DNA from: Achromobacter veterisilvae
GTDB lineage: Bacteria; Pseudomonadota; Gammaproteobacteria; Burkholderiales; Burkholderiaceae_B
Reading direction: 5' to 3'
Assembly (NCBI RefSeq): GCF_900496975.1
Contig: NZ_UFQC01000032.1
Location: forward strand, 1 to 64,000
Length of the DNA: 64,000 nt
In this document: positions 24,694 through 33,051 of the stretch, piece after piece
How positions within the stretch are numbered: position 1 is the stretch's first letter
Layout of the letters: each line of letters opens with the position of its first letter
Made by a program: the position numbers and the translations under genes
Notes under the pieces: model-generated
Told to the model about the DNA's origin: nothing
Seen by the model: the letters and a program-made list of their open reading frames with translations, nothing else
The model's database searches: none

Positions 24694-26499
24694 TCAATCC
24701 GCCGGGACGGCGGGGGCGCGTTCCTGCTGGCGCGCCCACATGCTGGCGTACACGCCGTCTTGCGCGAGCAGGTCGGCATGGCGCCCGCGCTCGACGATGC
24801 GGCCTTCGGCCAGCACGATGATCTCGTCGGCGTCCGCCACGGTGGACAGCCGGTGGGCGATGATCAGGGTGCTGCGGCCCTGGCTGACTTCGCGCAGATT
24901 GGCCTGGATCTCGCGCTCGGTGTGGGTGTCCAGCGCGCTGGTGGCCTCGTCGAACAGGAAGATGGCGGGATTCTTGAGGAGGGTGCGGGCGATCGCCACG
25001 CGCTGTTTTTCGCCGCCGGACAGCTTCAGGCCGCGCTCGCCGACCAGGGTCCGGTAGCCGTCGGGCATGGCCATGATCAGGTCGTGGATGTGCGCCAGGC
25101 GGGCGGCCGCCTCGATTTCTTCGTCGCCGGCTTCGGGGCGGCCGTAGCCGATGTTGTAGCGGATGGTGTCGTTGAACAGCACGGTGTCCTGCGGCACCAC
25201 GCCGATCGCCGCCCGCAGGCTGGCCTGCGCGACGTCGCGCACGTCCTGGCCGTCGACCAGGATCGCGCCGCCGTCGGCGTCGTAGAAGCGGAACAGCAGG
25301 CGGGCGATGGTGGACTTTCCGGCGCCCGACGTGCCCACGACGGCCACCGTCTTGCCGGCGGGGATGGTGAAGCTGACGCCCTTGAGGATGGGCCGGCGCG
25401 CGTCGTAGCCGAAGCGCACGTCGCGGAACTCCACCTGGCCGCCCGCCACGCGCAGGGGCCGGGCGTCCGGACGGTCGGCCACTTCCCGGTCCTGGCCCAG
25501 CAGCTCGAACATGCGTTCCATGTCGACCATGGCCTGCTTGATTTCGCGGTAGATGAAGCCGAAGAAGCTCAGCGGGGAGTACAACTGCAGCAGGTAGGTG
25601 TTGACCAGCACGAAATCGCCCAGCGTGTAGCGGCCCTCGGCGATGCCGGTGGCGGCCATCCACATGACGAGGGTCAGCCCGGCCGAAATGATCGCGGCCT
25701 GGCCGATATTGAGGATCGACAGGCTGACCTGGCTGCGCACGGCGGCGCGTTCGTAGCGGGTCAGCGACGCGTCGTAGCGGCGGGCTTCGTGCTCTTCGTT
25801 GCCGAAATACTTGACCGTTTCGTAGTTCAGCAGGCTTTCGATGGCCTTGGTGTTGGTTTCGGAGTCGGTCTCGTTCATCAGGCGCCGGAACTTGGCGCGC
25901 CATTCCGTGACGACGAGGGTGTAGCCCATGTACAGGATGACGGTCGCGCCGGTGGCCAGCGCCAGCCAGGCGTCGAACATCTTCCACAGCACGATGCAGA
26001 CCAGGCCGATTTCGAAGAAGGTCGGCAGGATGTTGAAGAGCAGGAACGACAGCAGCGTCTGGATGCCTTTGGTGCCGCGCTCGATGGCGCGGTTCAGGCC
26101 GCCGGTCTGGCGTTCCAGGTGGAAGCGCAGCGCCAGCGCGTGCAGGTGCCGGAAGATCTGCAGCCCGACCGCGCGGATGGCGTGCTGGCCGACCCGGGCG
26201 AAGATCGCGTCGCGCAGTTCGGAAAACAGCAGGGAAAGCACTCTGGCGCTGCCATAGGCCAGGATCAGGCCCAGGGGCACCGTGACGGTCCCCGGCGCGC
26301 CCTTGCCGAGTTCGTCCACGGCCTGCTTGTACAGCAGCGGCACGTAGACCGTGGCCGCCTTGGCGGCGAACAGGCACAGCAGCGCCGCGACCACGCGGGC
26401 TTTCAGGCCCGTCCTGCCGGGCGGCCAGAGGTAGGGGAAGAGGGTGCGCAGCGTATGCAGATTGCCGCCGTTCTTGGGCCGGGTTTCAGGAGGATTCAT
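24694..26499 (-). CDS. Atm1/HMT1-type ABC exporter (fused permease-ATPase)
   Basis: 601 residues, a half-transporter. The N-terminal domain has six membrane segments and carries family-specific residues (NETDSETNTKAIESLLNYET and VKYFGNEEHEA). The ATPase domain has Walker A GTSGAGKST, signature LSGGEKQR and Walker B IFLFDEATS. Atm1-type exporters move glutathione-linked compounds and support iron-sulfur cluster assembly or metal tolerance. The downstream Rieske gene fits an iron-sulfur theme. Confidence 0.92.
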   Translation of the reverse strand: MNPPETRPKNGGNLHTLRTLFPYLWPPGRTGLKARVVAALLCLFAAKAATVYVPLLYKQAVDELGKGAPGTVTVPLGLILAYGSARVLSLLFSELRDAIFARVGQHAIRAVGLQIFRHLHALALRFHLERQTGGLNRAIERGTKGIQTLLSFLLFNILPTFFEIGLVCIVLWKMFDAWLALATGATVILYMGYTLVVTEWRAKFRRLMNETDSETNTKAIESLLNYETVKYFGNEEHEARRYDASLTRYERAAVRSQVSLSILNIGQAAIISAGLTLVMWMAATGIAEGRYTLGDFVLVNTYLLQLYSPLSFFGFIYREIKQAMVDMERMFELLGQDREVADRPDARPLRVAGGQVEFRDVRFGYDARRPILKGVSFTIPAGKTVAVVGTSGAGKSTIARLLFRFYDADGGAILVDGQDVRDVAQASLRAAIGVVPQDTVLFNDTIRYNIGYGRPEAGDEEIEAAARLAHIHDLIMAMPDGYRTLVGERGLKLSGGEKQRVAIARTLLKNPAIFLFDEATSALDTHTEREIQANLREVSQGRSTLIIAHRLSTVADADEIIVLAEGRIVERGRHADLLAQDGVYASMWARQQERAPAVPAD

Positions 26500-26808
26500 G
26501 GGGCGGGTGAGGGTGGTTGCGCAGGGCCGGGCGCGGGGCGGCGGGCCGGGTGAACGGCATTATCGGGCACCTGCCGCATTCTTGCCCGGGACCGCGGCGC
26601 GCTGGCCCTGGGGGTATTATCGGGATCATGGCGCCGGGATGGGCAGGTCTCTCCCGGCGCTTCCAATCCGGTATCGCGACACGGGCGCAGCCTGGAGGGC
26701 CCGCATTTTTACTGTTCCAACCAAGGATCGAGCCCGGCTGCCCCTTGGTTGCGCGACCTGGCGCGTATTCGCCGCGCGAGCGTCGCGTTGCAAGCTACGG
26801 AGGGTCTT
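26500..26808. promoter_or_regulatory. 309-base divergent promoter region with an 8-bp inverted repeat
   Basis: No gene is seen. AACCAAGG (26719-26726) and CCTTGGTT (26743-26750) form a perfect inverted repeat in the leader of the reductase gene. Two copies of ATTATCGGG occur about 55 bases apart near 26560 and 26615. CGGAGGG before 26809 is the ribosome site. Confidence 0.35.
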
Positions 26809-27633
26809 ATGGCGAAAGTACCCGCAGTGAAATTGAACGACGGCGGCAGGATCCCGCAACTGGGCCTGGGCGTCTGGCAGGTTCCGGACGAGCAGGCGGC
26901 CTCCAGCGTGAAAGAAGCGCTGGCGGCAGGCTACCGCTCCGTGGACACCGCGGCCATCTACGGGAACGAGGCCGGCGTGGGCGCGGGCCTGCGCGGCTCC
27001 GGCGTGGCGCGCAAGGACCTGTTCATCACGACCAAGCTCTGGAACGACCGGCACGGCTACGACGAGGCCCACAAGGCCATGGACGAGAGCCTCGGGAAGC
27101 TGGGCCTGGCGTACGTGGACCTGTACCTGATCCATTGGCCGGTCGCCGGCGGCGAGACGTTCCTGGATGCCTGGCGGGCCATGATCGAGATGAAGGAAGA
27201 CGGCCGCGCGCGCTCGATCGGCGTGTCCAATTTCACGCAGGCCAACCTGGAGCGCCTGATCGACGCCTCCGGCGTCACCCCGGCGGTGAACCAGATCGAG
27301 CTGCACCCCGGGTTCCCCCAGCGCGGCTTGCGCGCCTTCCATGCCAGGCACGGCATCGCGACCGAATCCTGGAGCCCCCTGGCCCAGGGCGGGGTGGCCA
27401 AGGAAAAGGCCATCGTGGACCTGGCGCGGAAGTACGGCAAGTCGCCCGCCCAGGTGACCCTGCGCTGGCACCTGCAGAACGATCTGATCGTGATCCCGAA
27501 GTCGGTCACGCCGGCCCGCATCCGCGAGAACATCGACGTCTTCGACTTCGAATTGTCGGCGGCGGACATGGCCGCCATCGACGGCATCCCGGACGGCAAG
27601 CGCCTGGGACCGGACCCGGAAACGTTTGGGTAG
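26809..27633 (+). CDS. Aldo/keto reductase, 2,5-diketogluconate reductase type
   Basis: 274 residues. The catalytic tetrad is complete: Asp46, Tyr51, Lys76 and His109 (DTAAIYGN, TTKLWN, LIHWP). The NADPH-binding part near the end (IPKSVTPARIRENIDVFDFE) is normal. Such enzymes reduce aldehydes, including methylglyoxal and diketogluconate, to alcohols. The stop codon TAG lies in the left end of the MITE-like element at 27630, so the last residue or two may be element-derived. Confidence 0.93.
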   Translation: MAKVPAVKLNDGGRIPQLGLGVWQVPDEQAASSVKEALAAGYRSVDTAAIYGNEAGVGAGLRGSGVARKDLFITTKLWNDRHGYDEAHKAMDESLGKLGLAYVDLYLIHWPVAGGETFLDAWRAMIEMKEDGRARSIGVSNFTQANLERLIDASGVTPAVNQIELHPGFPQRGLRAFHARHGIATESWSPLAQGGVAKEKAIVDLARKYGKSPAQVTLRWHLQNDLIVIPKSVTPARIRENIDVFDFELSAADMAAIDGIPDGKRLGPDPETFG

Positions 27634-27813
27634 GATGGGTGGAGCGCGAGAGTTCTTAAGCTAGAACACCGCCCTCCAGCGCGCGCAACCCATGCGGCCG
27701 TAGGCAGATTGTGCCTGGCATCGGCCGGAAAACAAGCGATTGCGGCCGCATGGGTTGCGCGCGCTGGATACCTGAGTTCTTGCCCAGGAACTCTCGCGCT
27801 CCACCCATCCTAC
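27630..27813. mobile_element. MITE-like element with nested inverted repeats (184 bp)
   Basis: The ends are perfect 26-bp inverted repeats: 27630-27655 starts GTAGGATGGGTGGAGCGCG and 27788-27813 is its reverse complement. Inside are 25-bp perfect inverted arms, 27676-27700 and 27743-27767, around CAACCCATGCGG. It codes for nothing. The TAG in the outer repeat serves as the stop codon of both flanking convergent genes (27631-27633 and 27810-27812). Structure fits a non-autonomous transposable element or a large bidirectional hairpin. No transposase is in the window. Confidence 0.75.
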
Positions 27814-27992
27814 TTGATCGGGAATGCCCAGTAGCGCACGATCACCACCAGCAGGATGGCCAGGGCGACCCAGGACGCCCAGTGCCAGCCGCCGGTGCCG
27901 AGCAGGGCGGCCATCAGGCCGAACACGCTGAGCACGCCCAGCACGATCGGCGCGCCCCAGACAAACATGAAACCGCGGGTCGTCTTCGTCAT
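27810..27992 (-). CDS. Small two-helix membrane protein
   Basis: 60 residues with two membrane segments (FVWGAPIVLGVLSVFGLMAALL and WASWVALAILLVVIVRYWAF). Its ATG overlaps the stop of the PepSY gene by 4 bases, so it is co-translated and probably works with it. Its stop codon lies within the MITE-like element. Confidence 0.7.
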   Translation of the reverse strand: MTKTTRGFMFVWGAPIVLGVLSVFGLMAALLGTGGWHWASWVALAILLVVIVRYWAFPIK

Positions 27993-29164
27993 GCGGGGGT
28001 CCTGTCGGGAATGGCGGCGGCCTGGTGCTTGCGCACGAGTTCGGCGATGCGCGCGTCGGTGGCGCGGCGCCGCGCCAGCCAGAGATAGAGCCCGCTGACC
28101 AGGACGACGATGGTGATGATGTCCAGCAGCGCCCAGAGGATCTTCAGGGGCATGCCGGCGTAGTCGCCGAAGTGCAGCGGGCGCGACAATTCAAGGGCGG
28201 TCAGGTACCAGGGCATGCGGGCCACGGTCGTCAGTTCGCCGGTCTTGCCGTCAATCAGGACGGGCGTGTTCAGGCGCGAGGTCAGCGGCGAATCGCCGCG
28301 CATCCAGGCGATGTAGTGGTGGGGGCTGCCGAAGGCGTTGCCGGGGAAGGCGATGAACGACACTTCGTTGCCGGGCAGGGCCTTCCTGGCCGTGTCGGCG
28401 GCGGACTGGGCCGAGGCCAGTTCGGTGGGCACCGTCTCGCCCTTGTAGGGTTCCAGGATGCGCACCAGTTCAGTGGACTGCCACAGGCGGAACAGCGGCG
28501 TCGACAGTTCGTTGATGACGCCGGTGACGCCCACCACGAAGGCCCAGACCAGCGTCACGATGCCCAGCAGGTTGTGCAGGTCCAGCCATTTCAGGCGCGT
28601 GGAACGGGCCGCGCGCACCGTGCCGAATTCCAGTTTCTTCATGAACGGGCCGTAGAGCACGACACCGGAGACGATGGCCACGCAGAACAGCAGGCCCATG
28701 AAGCCCAGGAACAGCTCGCCGGGCAGGCCGGCGAACAGGTCCACGTGCAGGGCCAGCATGATGCCCATGAACGAAAAGCGGTCCTGGGCATAGGGCGGGC
28801 CGTCCAGCAGCACGTCGCCCGTGCGGCCGTCCATGCGCACGGCGTGGCCGGACACCTGGCCGTCGCCGGGTTTCTTCGCCATGCCCACGTAGACCTGGGG
28901 TTCGTCGGGATCGAAGAACAGGTAGTCGACGGCTTCGCCCGGGTACATGGACTTGGCGGTGCCGATCAGTTTGTCGAGATTGGCGGGCGGCGTCGAGGCG
29001 GGCACGTCCGACAGCGGTTTGCCGTCGTCCAGCCAGTGTTCGATCTCGTGATGGAACACCAGGGGCAGGCCCGTCAGGCAGATGATGAGCAGGAAGATCG
29101 TACAGACCAGGCTGGTCCATTTGTGGACCAGATACCAGGTTTTGATGGTGGACGCGGCTGTCAT
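27989..29164 (-). CDS. PepSY-associated TM helix (PepSY_TM) membrane protein, iron-uptake type
   Basis: 391 residues. The first segment (WYLVHKWTSLVCTIFLLIIC, then LTGLPLVFHHEI) and a later WLDLHNLLGIVTLVWAF are typical of PepSY_TM proteins. Four membrane helices flank periplasmic PepSY-like regions. Many such proteins are encoded with siderophore receptors, and some reduce or release iron from siderophores. A possible Fur site lies 60 bases upstream. The ATG at 29164 is chosen because the first helix follows at the usual distance. Confidence 0.88.
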   Translation of the reverse strand: MTAASTIKTWYLVHKWTSLVCTIFLLIICLTGLPLVFHHEIEHWLDDGKPLSDVPASTPPANLDKLIGTAKSMYPGEAVDYLFFDPDEPQVYVGMAKKPGDGQVSGHAVRMDGRTGDVLLDGPPYAQDRFSFMGIMLALHVDLFAGLPGELFLGFMGLLFCVAIVSGVVLYGPFMKKLEFGTVRAARSTRLKWLDLHNLLGIVTLVWAFVVGVTGVINELSTPLFRLWQSTELVRILEPYKGETVPTELASAQSAADTARKALPGNEVSFIAFPGNAFGSPHHYIAWMRGDSPLTSRLNTPVLIDGKTGELTTVARMPWYLTALELSRPLHFGDYAGMPLKILWALLDIITIVVLVSGLYLWLARRRATDARIAELVRKHQAAAIPDRTPA

Positions 29165-29223
29165 GGAACTGGGCAGTGGCGGTTCACGCGGCCCTTCGAG
29201 GCGCGTGTTGGGGAAAGTCCCGA

Positions 29224-29242
29224 CATTATCACGAATAATATC
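29224..29242 (-). promoter_or_regulatory. Possible Fur box
   Basis: Reverse strand GATATTATTCGTGATAATG matches 11 of 19 positions of the Fur consensus. It lies upstream of a PepSY gene of the type usually iron-repressed. Confidence 0.4.
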
Positions 29243-29352
29243 GATTCTCGTCACGTGGTTTTTCCACGGCGTGGCGCGGGCGCGCGGCGGGGACGGATCG
29301 AAAGCGGGTTAAAAAGAAGGTTCAGGCATCAATACGGTGGTAGTTCCGGATC

Positions 29353-30054
29353 ATGGAGCAGCGTTTTCTCAAAGTCCCGCGCAACGAGCACGGCCGCGAT
29401 TTCGCGGTGGGCGACCTGCACGGCCATTTTTCCCGCCTGGAGGACAGCCTGGACCAACTGGGCTTCGAGCCGTCCAGGGACCGGCTGTTCTCCGTGGGCG
29501 ACCTGGTGGACCGCGGCCCGGAAAACGAGGCCGCGTTGGATTGGCTGGCCCGTCCCTGGTTTTACGCGGTGCAGGGCAACCACGAGGACTACGCCATCCG
29601 GCACGTGCGCACGGGGCGGGTGGACGTGGAGAACTGGCGCGGCTACGGCGGCGGCTGGTTCCTGGATTTGCCGCCGGAACGGCAGGAGGTCTTCGCCGAG
29701 GCCTTCGCGCGGCTGCCCATCGCCATCGAGGTCGAGACCTCGGCCGGCGCGGTGGGCCTGCTGCACGCGGACTGCCCGGTGCTGTTCTGGCCGCGCCTGG
29801 AATCCGCGCTGCAGGACCGCTACCAGCGCACCAGCGAGGCCTGCCAGTGGTCGCGCGACCGCCTGCGGCAGATGAACCGGACCGGCATCCAGGGCGTGCG
29901 GGCGGTGGTGGCGGGGCATACCCCGGTCGCGGCGCCGCTGCTGCTGGGGAATGTCTATCACATCGACACCGAAGGGTGGAAGTCCGGCTACTTCACGTTC
30001 CTGGAACTGGAGACGCTGCAGGCCTGGCCGCGGGAGGTGGTGACGGAAGCTTGA
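29353..30054 (+). CDS. PrpA/lambda-type serine/threonine metallophosphatase
   Basis: 233 residues with the complete metallophosphatase motifs: GDLHGH (20-25), GDLVDRGP (49-56), GNHED (75-79) and late GHTP. The length matches bacterial PP-M family enzymes such as PrpA and lambda phosphatase, which hydrolyse phosphoserine, phosphothreonine or nucleotide phosphates with two metal ions. It stands alone and is followed by the palindrome array. Confidence 0.92.
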   Translation: MEQRFLKVPRNEHGRDFAVGDLHGHFSRLEDSLDQLGFEPSRDRLFSVGDLVDRGPENEAALDWLARPWFYAVQGNHEDYAIRHVRTGRVDVENWRGYGGGWFLDLPPERQEVFAEAFARLPIAIEVETSAGAVGLLHADCPVLFWPRLESALQDRYQRTSEACQWSRDRLRQMNRTGIQGVRAVVAGHTPVAAPLLLGNVYHIDTEGWKSGYFTFLELETLQAWPREVVTEA

Positions 30055-30062
30055 TGCTCCGT

Positions 30063-30313
30063 GTGTCAGACACCAGCCGAGCCTTCCGTGTGTCAGACAC
30101 GGTGGTGTCTGACACCGGCTGAATGTGAAACGCCTTCCGAAGTATCAAGCACCTGGCCAGTGCGATGGGTGTCAGACACCCGGAAACGTTGTTGCGGCCT
30201 GGCGTCTGTCTCGTATGGGTGTCTGACACCTGCGCGAGCGGTGGCTGGGTGTCAGACACCCGTGTAGCGCCGTCTCGAGCCTGTCGCGTTTTGCCGTACG
30301 GGTGTCTGACACC
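30063..30313. repeat. Array of seven 13-bp palindromes GGTGTC(A/T)GACACC
   Basis: Copies at 30063-30074, 30090-30100, 30104-30116, 30168-30180, 30218-30230, 30248-30260 and 30301-30313; the first two are slightly truncated. Decayed copies may lie near 30143 and 30201. Spacing is irregular. The array fills the 280-base gap between the convergent phosphatase and penicillin-binding protein genes. No gene is seen in it. Possible roles: protein-binding sites, transcription termination or a scattered short repeat. Confidence 0.9.
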
Positions 30314-30335
30314 CGCGGGAGGCACTGCGATCAGG

Positions 30336-32930
30336 CTAGAGCGGCCGCGCCACGACCGTTCCGGGGCCGCTGACGGCGCCGGGTTGCGCGGGGGCGTCGG
30401 CGTCGACGCGCGGCACGGGGATGGGCGGGAAGAACGGCGTGTTGCCGGCCGGCGCGCCGTCGGCGCGGGGGACCGGGATCGGCAGCGCCTGCGGCGTCTG
30501 GACGGGGGCGTCGAGCGGCGCCGCGCCGCCGTTGGGCGGCAGCGGCTTCACCGAGGTGTCGGCGCCGTCCGTCGAACGGTTGTTGTTGAGGAAGTCCGTC
30601 AATTCGTCGCCGGACGACAGGTCCAGCGACGCCACGGCCTGCCCGGGCGGGAATTCCGAGAAATAGTATTCGCCGTTGTCCACCAGCAGCCCGTCGGGGC
30701 GCGGCGCGGGCTTGCCTTCCGGGACGCCCTTGAGCACCGGCTGCATGTAGTCCAGCCAGGTGGTCAGGGCCAGGCCGCTGCCGAACTCGTTGGTTCCCAG
30801 CGAGCGGGGCTGGTCGAAGCCCATCCAGACGGTGGTGGCCAGGTTGGGCGTGAAGCCCGAGAACCAGACGTCCACGGCTTCGTTGGTGGTGCCGGTCTTG
30901 CCGCCCACGTCGTTGCGCTTGAGCACCTGGTGCGCGCGCGCGGCCGTACCGCTGACCGTGACGCCGCGCAGGATGTCGTCCATGACCCAGGCGGTGCGCG
31001 GGTCGATGGCGCGCGCCTGCTCGTCGCCGGCGACGACCGGCTGCGCCTGCATCAGCACGTGGCCGGAGCGGTCGGTGACGCGGTCCACCAGGTAGGGGGT
31101 GACGCGGTAGCCGCCATTGGCGAACACGCCGTAGGCGTTGACGACCTGCAGGGGCGTGGCGCCGCCCGCGCCCAGCGCCAGGGGCAGCACGGCGGGCCAG
31201 CGGGATTTGTCGAAGCCGAAGCGGGTCAGGTAGTCCTGCGCGTACTGCGGCGTGATGGCCTGCAGGATGCGGATCGACACCATGTTCCTGGAGCGCACGA
31301 GGCCCTGGCGCAAGGTCAGCATGGGCTCGTACTTGTTGCCGTCGTTCTTGGGCTGCCAGGCCTTGGAGCCGGTCTGTTCGGCGGTCAGCATGAAGGGCTG
31401 GTCCGAGATCTGGGTGGCCGGCGTCAGGCCGCGTTCCAGGGCGGCCGCGTAGACGAAGGGCTTGATGTTGGAGCCGGGCTGGCGCCAGGCCTGGGTGACG
31501 CGGTTGAAACCGCCGCGGTTGTAGTCGAAGCCGCCGATCATGGCGCGGATGGCGCCGTCCTGGGGCGCCATGGACACCAGCGCGGCCTGCAGCGCCGGCA
31601 TGTTGATGATTTCCCAGTTGTCGCCGTTCTTGTGGAGGTACACCACCGAGCCGCGGCGCAGGCGCTGGCTGTCGCCGGCCTTGGGGTTCAGCGCGCGGGC
31701 GACGACCGCCAGGGCCTTCTTGTCGGAGATCGTGACGATGTCGCGCGCGCTGCGGGCCAGCGTCACTTCGGTGGGGCTGGCGGCCAGCACCACGGCGGTC
31801 AGCAGGTCTTCGCTGTCGGGCGTCTTTTCCTGCACCCCGTCCAGGATCTCGTCCAGCGCGGCCGGGTCCTTTTCGACGCCTTCGGGCAGGTCGATCTGGT
31901 CTTCCGGGCCGGGATACGGCGCGCGGCGCGTGTAGTCCAGCACGCCGTCGCGCACCGCGAGGTAGGCGGCTTCCTGGTCCTTGGAGTCGATGGTGGTGTA
32001 GACGTCGATGCCCTTGGAATAGGTTTCTTCCTGGAACACGCCGTACATCAACTGGCGGGCTAGTTCGGCGGGATACTCGCCGTGCACCGCGAAGCCGCGC
32101 GCGCTCGTGCCGTCCGCGCCGCGGATGGTCAGGCGCTGTTTCAGGGCTTCGTCCGCCTGTTCGGGCGTCAGGTAGCCGAGCGTCTTCATGCGGCCCAGCA
32201 CGTAGTGCTGGCGGATCTCGGCGCGCGGGAAGTTGGTGATGGGATTGAAGCGCGAGGGGGCCTTGGGGATGCCCGCCAGCATGGCGGCTTCGGCGGGGGT
32301 CACTTCGGACAGGGGCTTGCCGAAATAGGTGCGCGAGGCGGCCGCGAAGCCGTAGGCGCGGTGGCCCAGGTAGATCTGGTTCATGTAGAGCTCGAGGATC
32401 TGGTCCTTGGTGAGCTCGGATTCGATTTTGAAGGTCAGCAGCAGTTCATAGAACTTGCGCGAATAGGTCTTTTCCGAAGACAGGTAGAAGTTGCGCGCCA
32501 CCTGCATGGTGATGGTGCTGCCGCCCTGCGTCTTGGATCCCTTGACCACGTTGGTCAGCACCGCGCGCGCCACGCCCATCCAGTCCACGCCGCCGTGGCT
32601 GTAGAAGCGGTCGTCCTCGGCGGCCAGCACCGCCTGGCGCATCACGGGCGGGATCTCGTCGAAACGCAGGACGTTGCGGTGTTCTTCGCCGTATTCGCCG
32701 ATCAGCACCTTGTCCGCCGTATAGATGCGCAGCGGCACCCGGGGGCGGTAGTCCGTCATGGCGTGCAGGTCGGGCAGGCTGGGCCATGCCAGGGCCAGCG
32801 CCAGCCCGAGCAGGACGGCGCCGCACACGCCGGCGCCGGCGGCGGCGATGCCCGTCTTGACGAGGAGTCGTTTCCAGGGGAAACCCGGTTTGCCGCCCGG
32901 GGTGGCGGGAGATTGCTGGGGGGTGCTCAT
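30336..32930 (-). CDS. mrcA: Penicillin-binding protein 1A (bifunctional transglycosylase/transpeptidase)
   Basis: 864 residues. One membrane anchor at about 27-50, then a GT51 transglycosylase domain with Glu105 in AAEDDRFYSHGG and QGGSTITMQ. An OB-like insert separates it from the transpeptidase domain with SxxK (Ser487-Lys490), SRN (547-549) and KTG (678-680). It polymerises and cross-links peptidoglycan in the periplasm. The C-terminus ends in a Pro/Ala-rich tail of about 60 residues. The ATG at 32930 is chosen over a frame extending to 33017. Confidence 0.95.
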   Translation of the reverse strand: MSTPQQSPATPGGKPGFPWKRLLVKTGIAAAGAGVCGAVLLGLALALAWPSLPDLHAMTDYRPRVPLRIYTADKVLIGEYGEEHRNVLRFDEIPPVMRQAVLAAEDDRFYSHGGVDWMGVARAVLTNVVKGSKTQGGSTITMQVARNFYLSSEKTYSRKFYELLLTFKIESELTKDQILELYMNQIYLGHRAYGFAAASRTYFGKPLSEVTPAEAAMLAGIPKAPSRFNPITNFPRAEIRQHYVLGRMKTLGYLTPEQADEALKQRLTIRGADGTSARGFAVHGEYPAELARQLMYGVFQEETYSKGIDVYTTIDSKDQEAAYLAVRDGVLDYTRRAPYPGPEDQIDLPEGVEKDPAALDEILDGVQEKTPDSEDLLTAVVLAASPTEVTLARSARDIVTISDKKALAVVARALNPKAGDSQRLRRGSVVYLHKNGDNWEIINMPALQAALVSMAPQDGAIRAMIGGFDYNRGGFNRVTQAWRQPGSNIKPFVYAAALERGLTPATQISDQPFMLTAEQTGSKAWQPKNDGNKYEPMLTLRQGLVRSRNMVSIRILQAITPQYAQDYLTRFGFDKSRWPAVLPLALGAGGATPLQVVNAYGVFANGGYRVTPYLVDRVTDRSGHVLMQAQPVVAGDEQARAIDPRTAWVMDDILRGVTVSGTAARAHQVLKRNDVGGKTGTTNEAVDVWFSGFTPNLATTVWMGFDQPRSLGTNEFGSGLALTTWLDYMQPVLKGVPEGKPAPRPDGLLVDNGEYYFSEFPPGQAVASLDLSSGDELTDFLNNNRSTDGADTSVKPLPPNGGAAPLDAPVQTPQALPIPVPRADGAPAGNTPFFPPIPVPRVDADAPAQPGAVSGPGTVVARPL

Positions 32931-33051
32931 TGCAGGCGATTCTAGGACAGAACGGTATAGACCGCCCAGCGTGCAATAAGGTTTCGGTAACCAAATTTGT
33001 ATCGCGGGCCGTGACAAACGGCAAGGCCGGCTGCCGCGGCCGCGCGCCCGT

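Noticed and set aside
24685-26553. 622-codon frame antisense to the Atm1-type exporter
   Set aside because: No ribosome site or domain; typical low-complexity His/Gln/Asp/Val-rich shadow of a GC-rich gene.
30063-30313. CRISPR array
   Set aside because: Repeats are only 13 bp and palindromic, spacers vary from 3 to over 50 bases, and no cas genes are present.
30165-32063. 632-codon frame antisense to penicillin-binding protein 1A, starting within the palindrome array
   Set aside because: Composition of a GC shadow; the opposite strand has every PBP1A motif.
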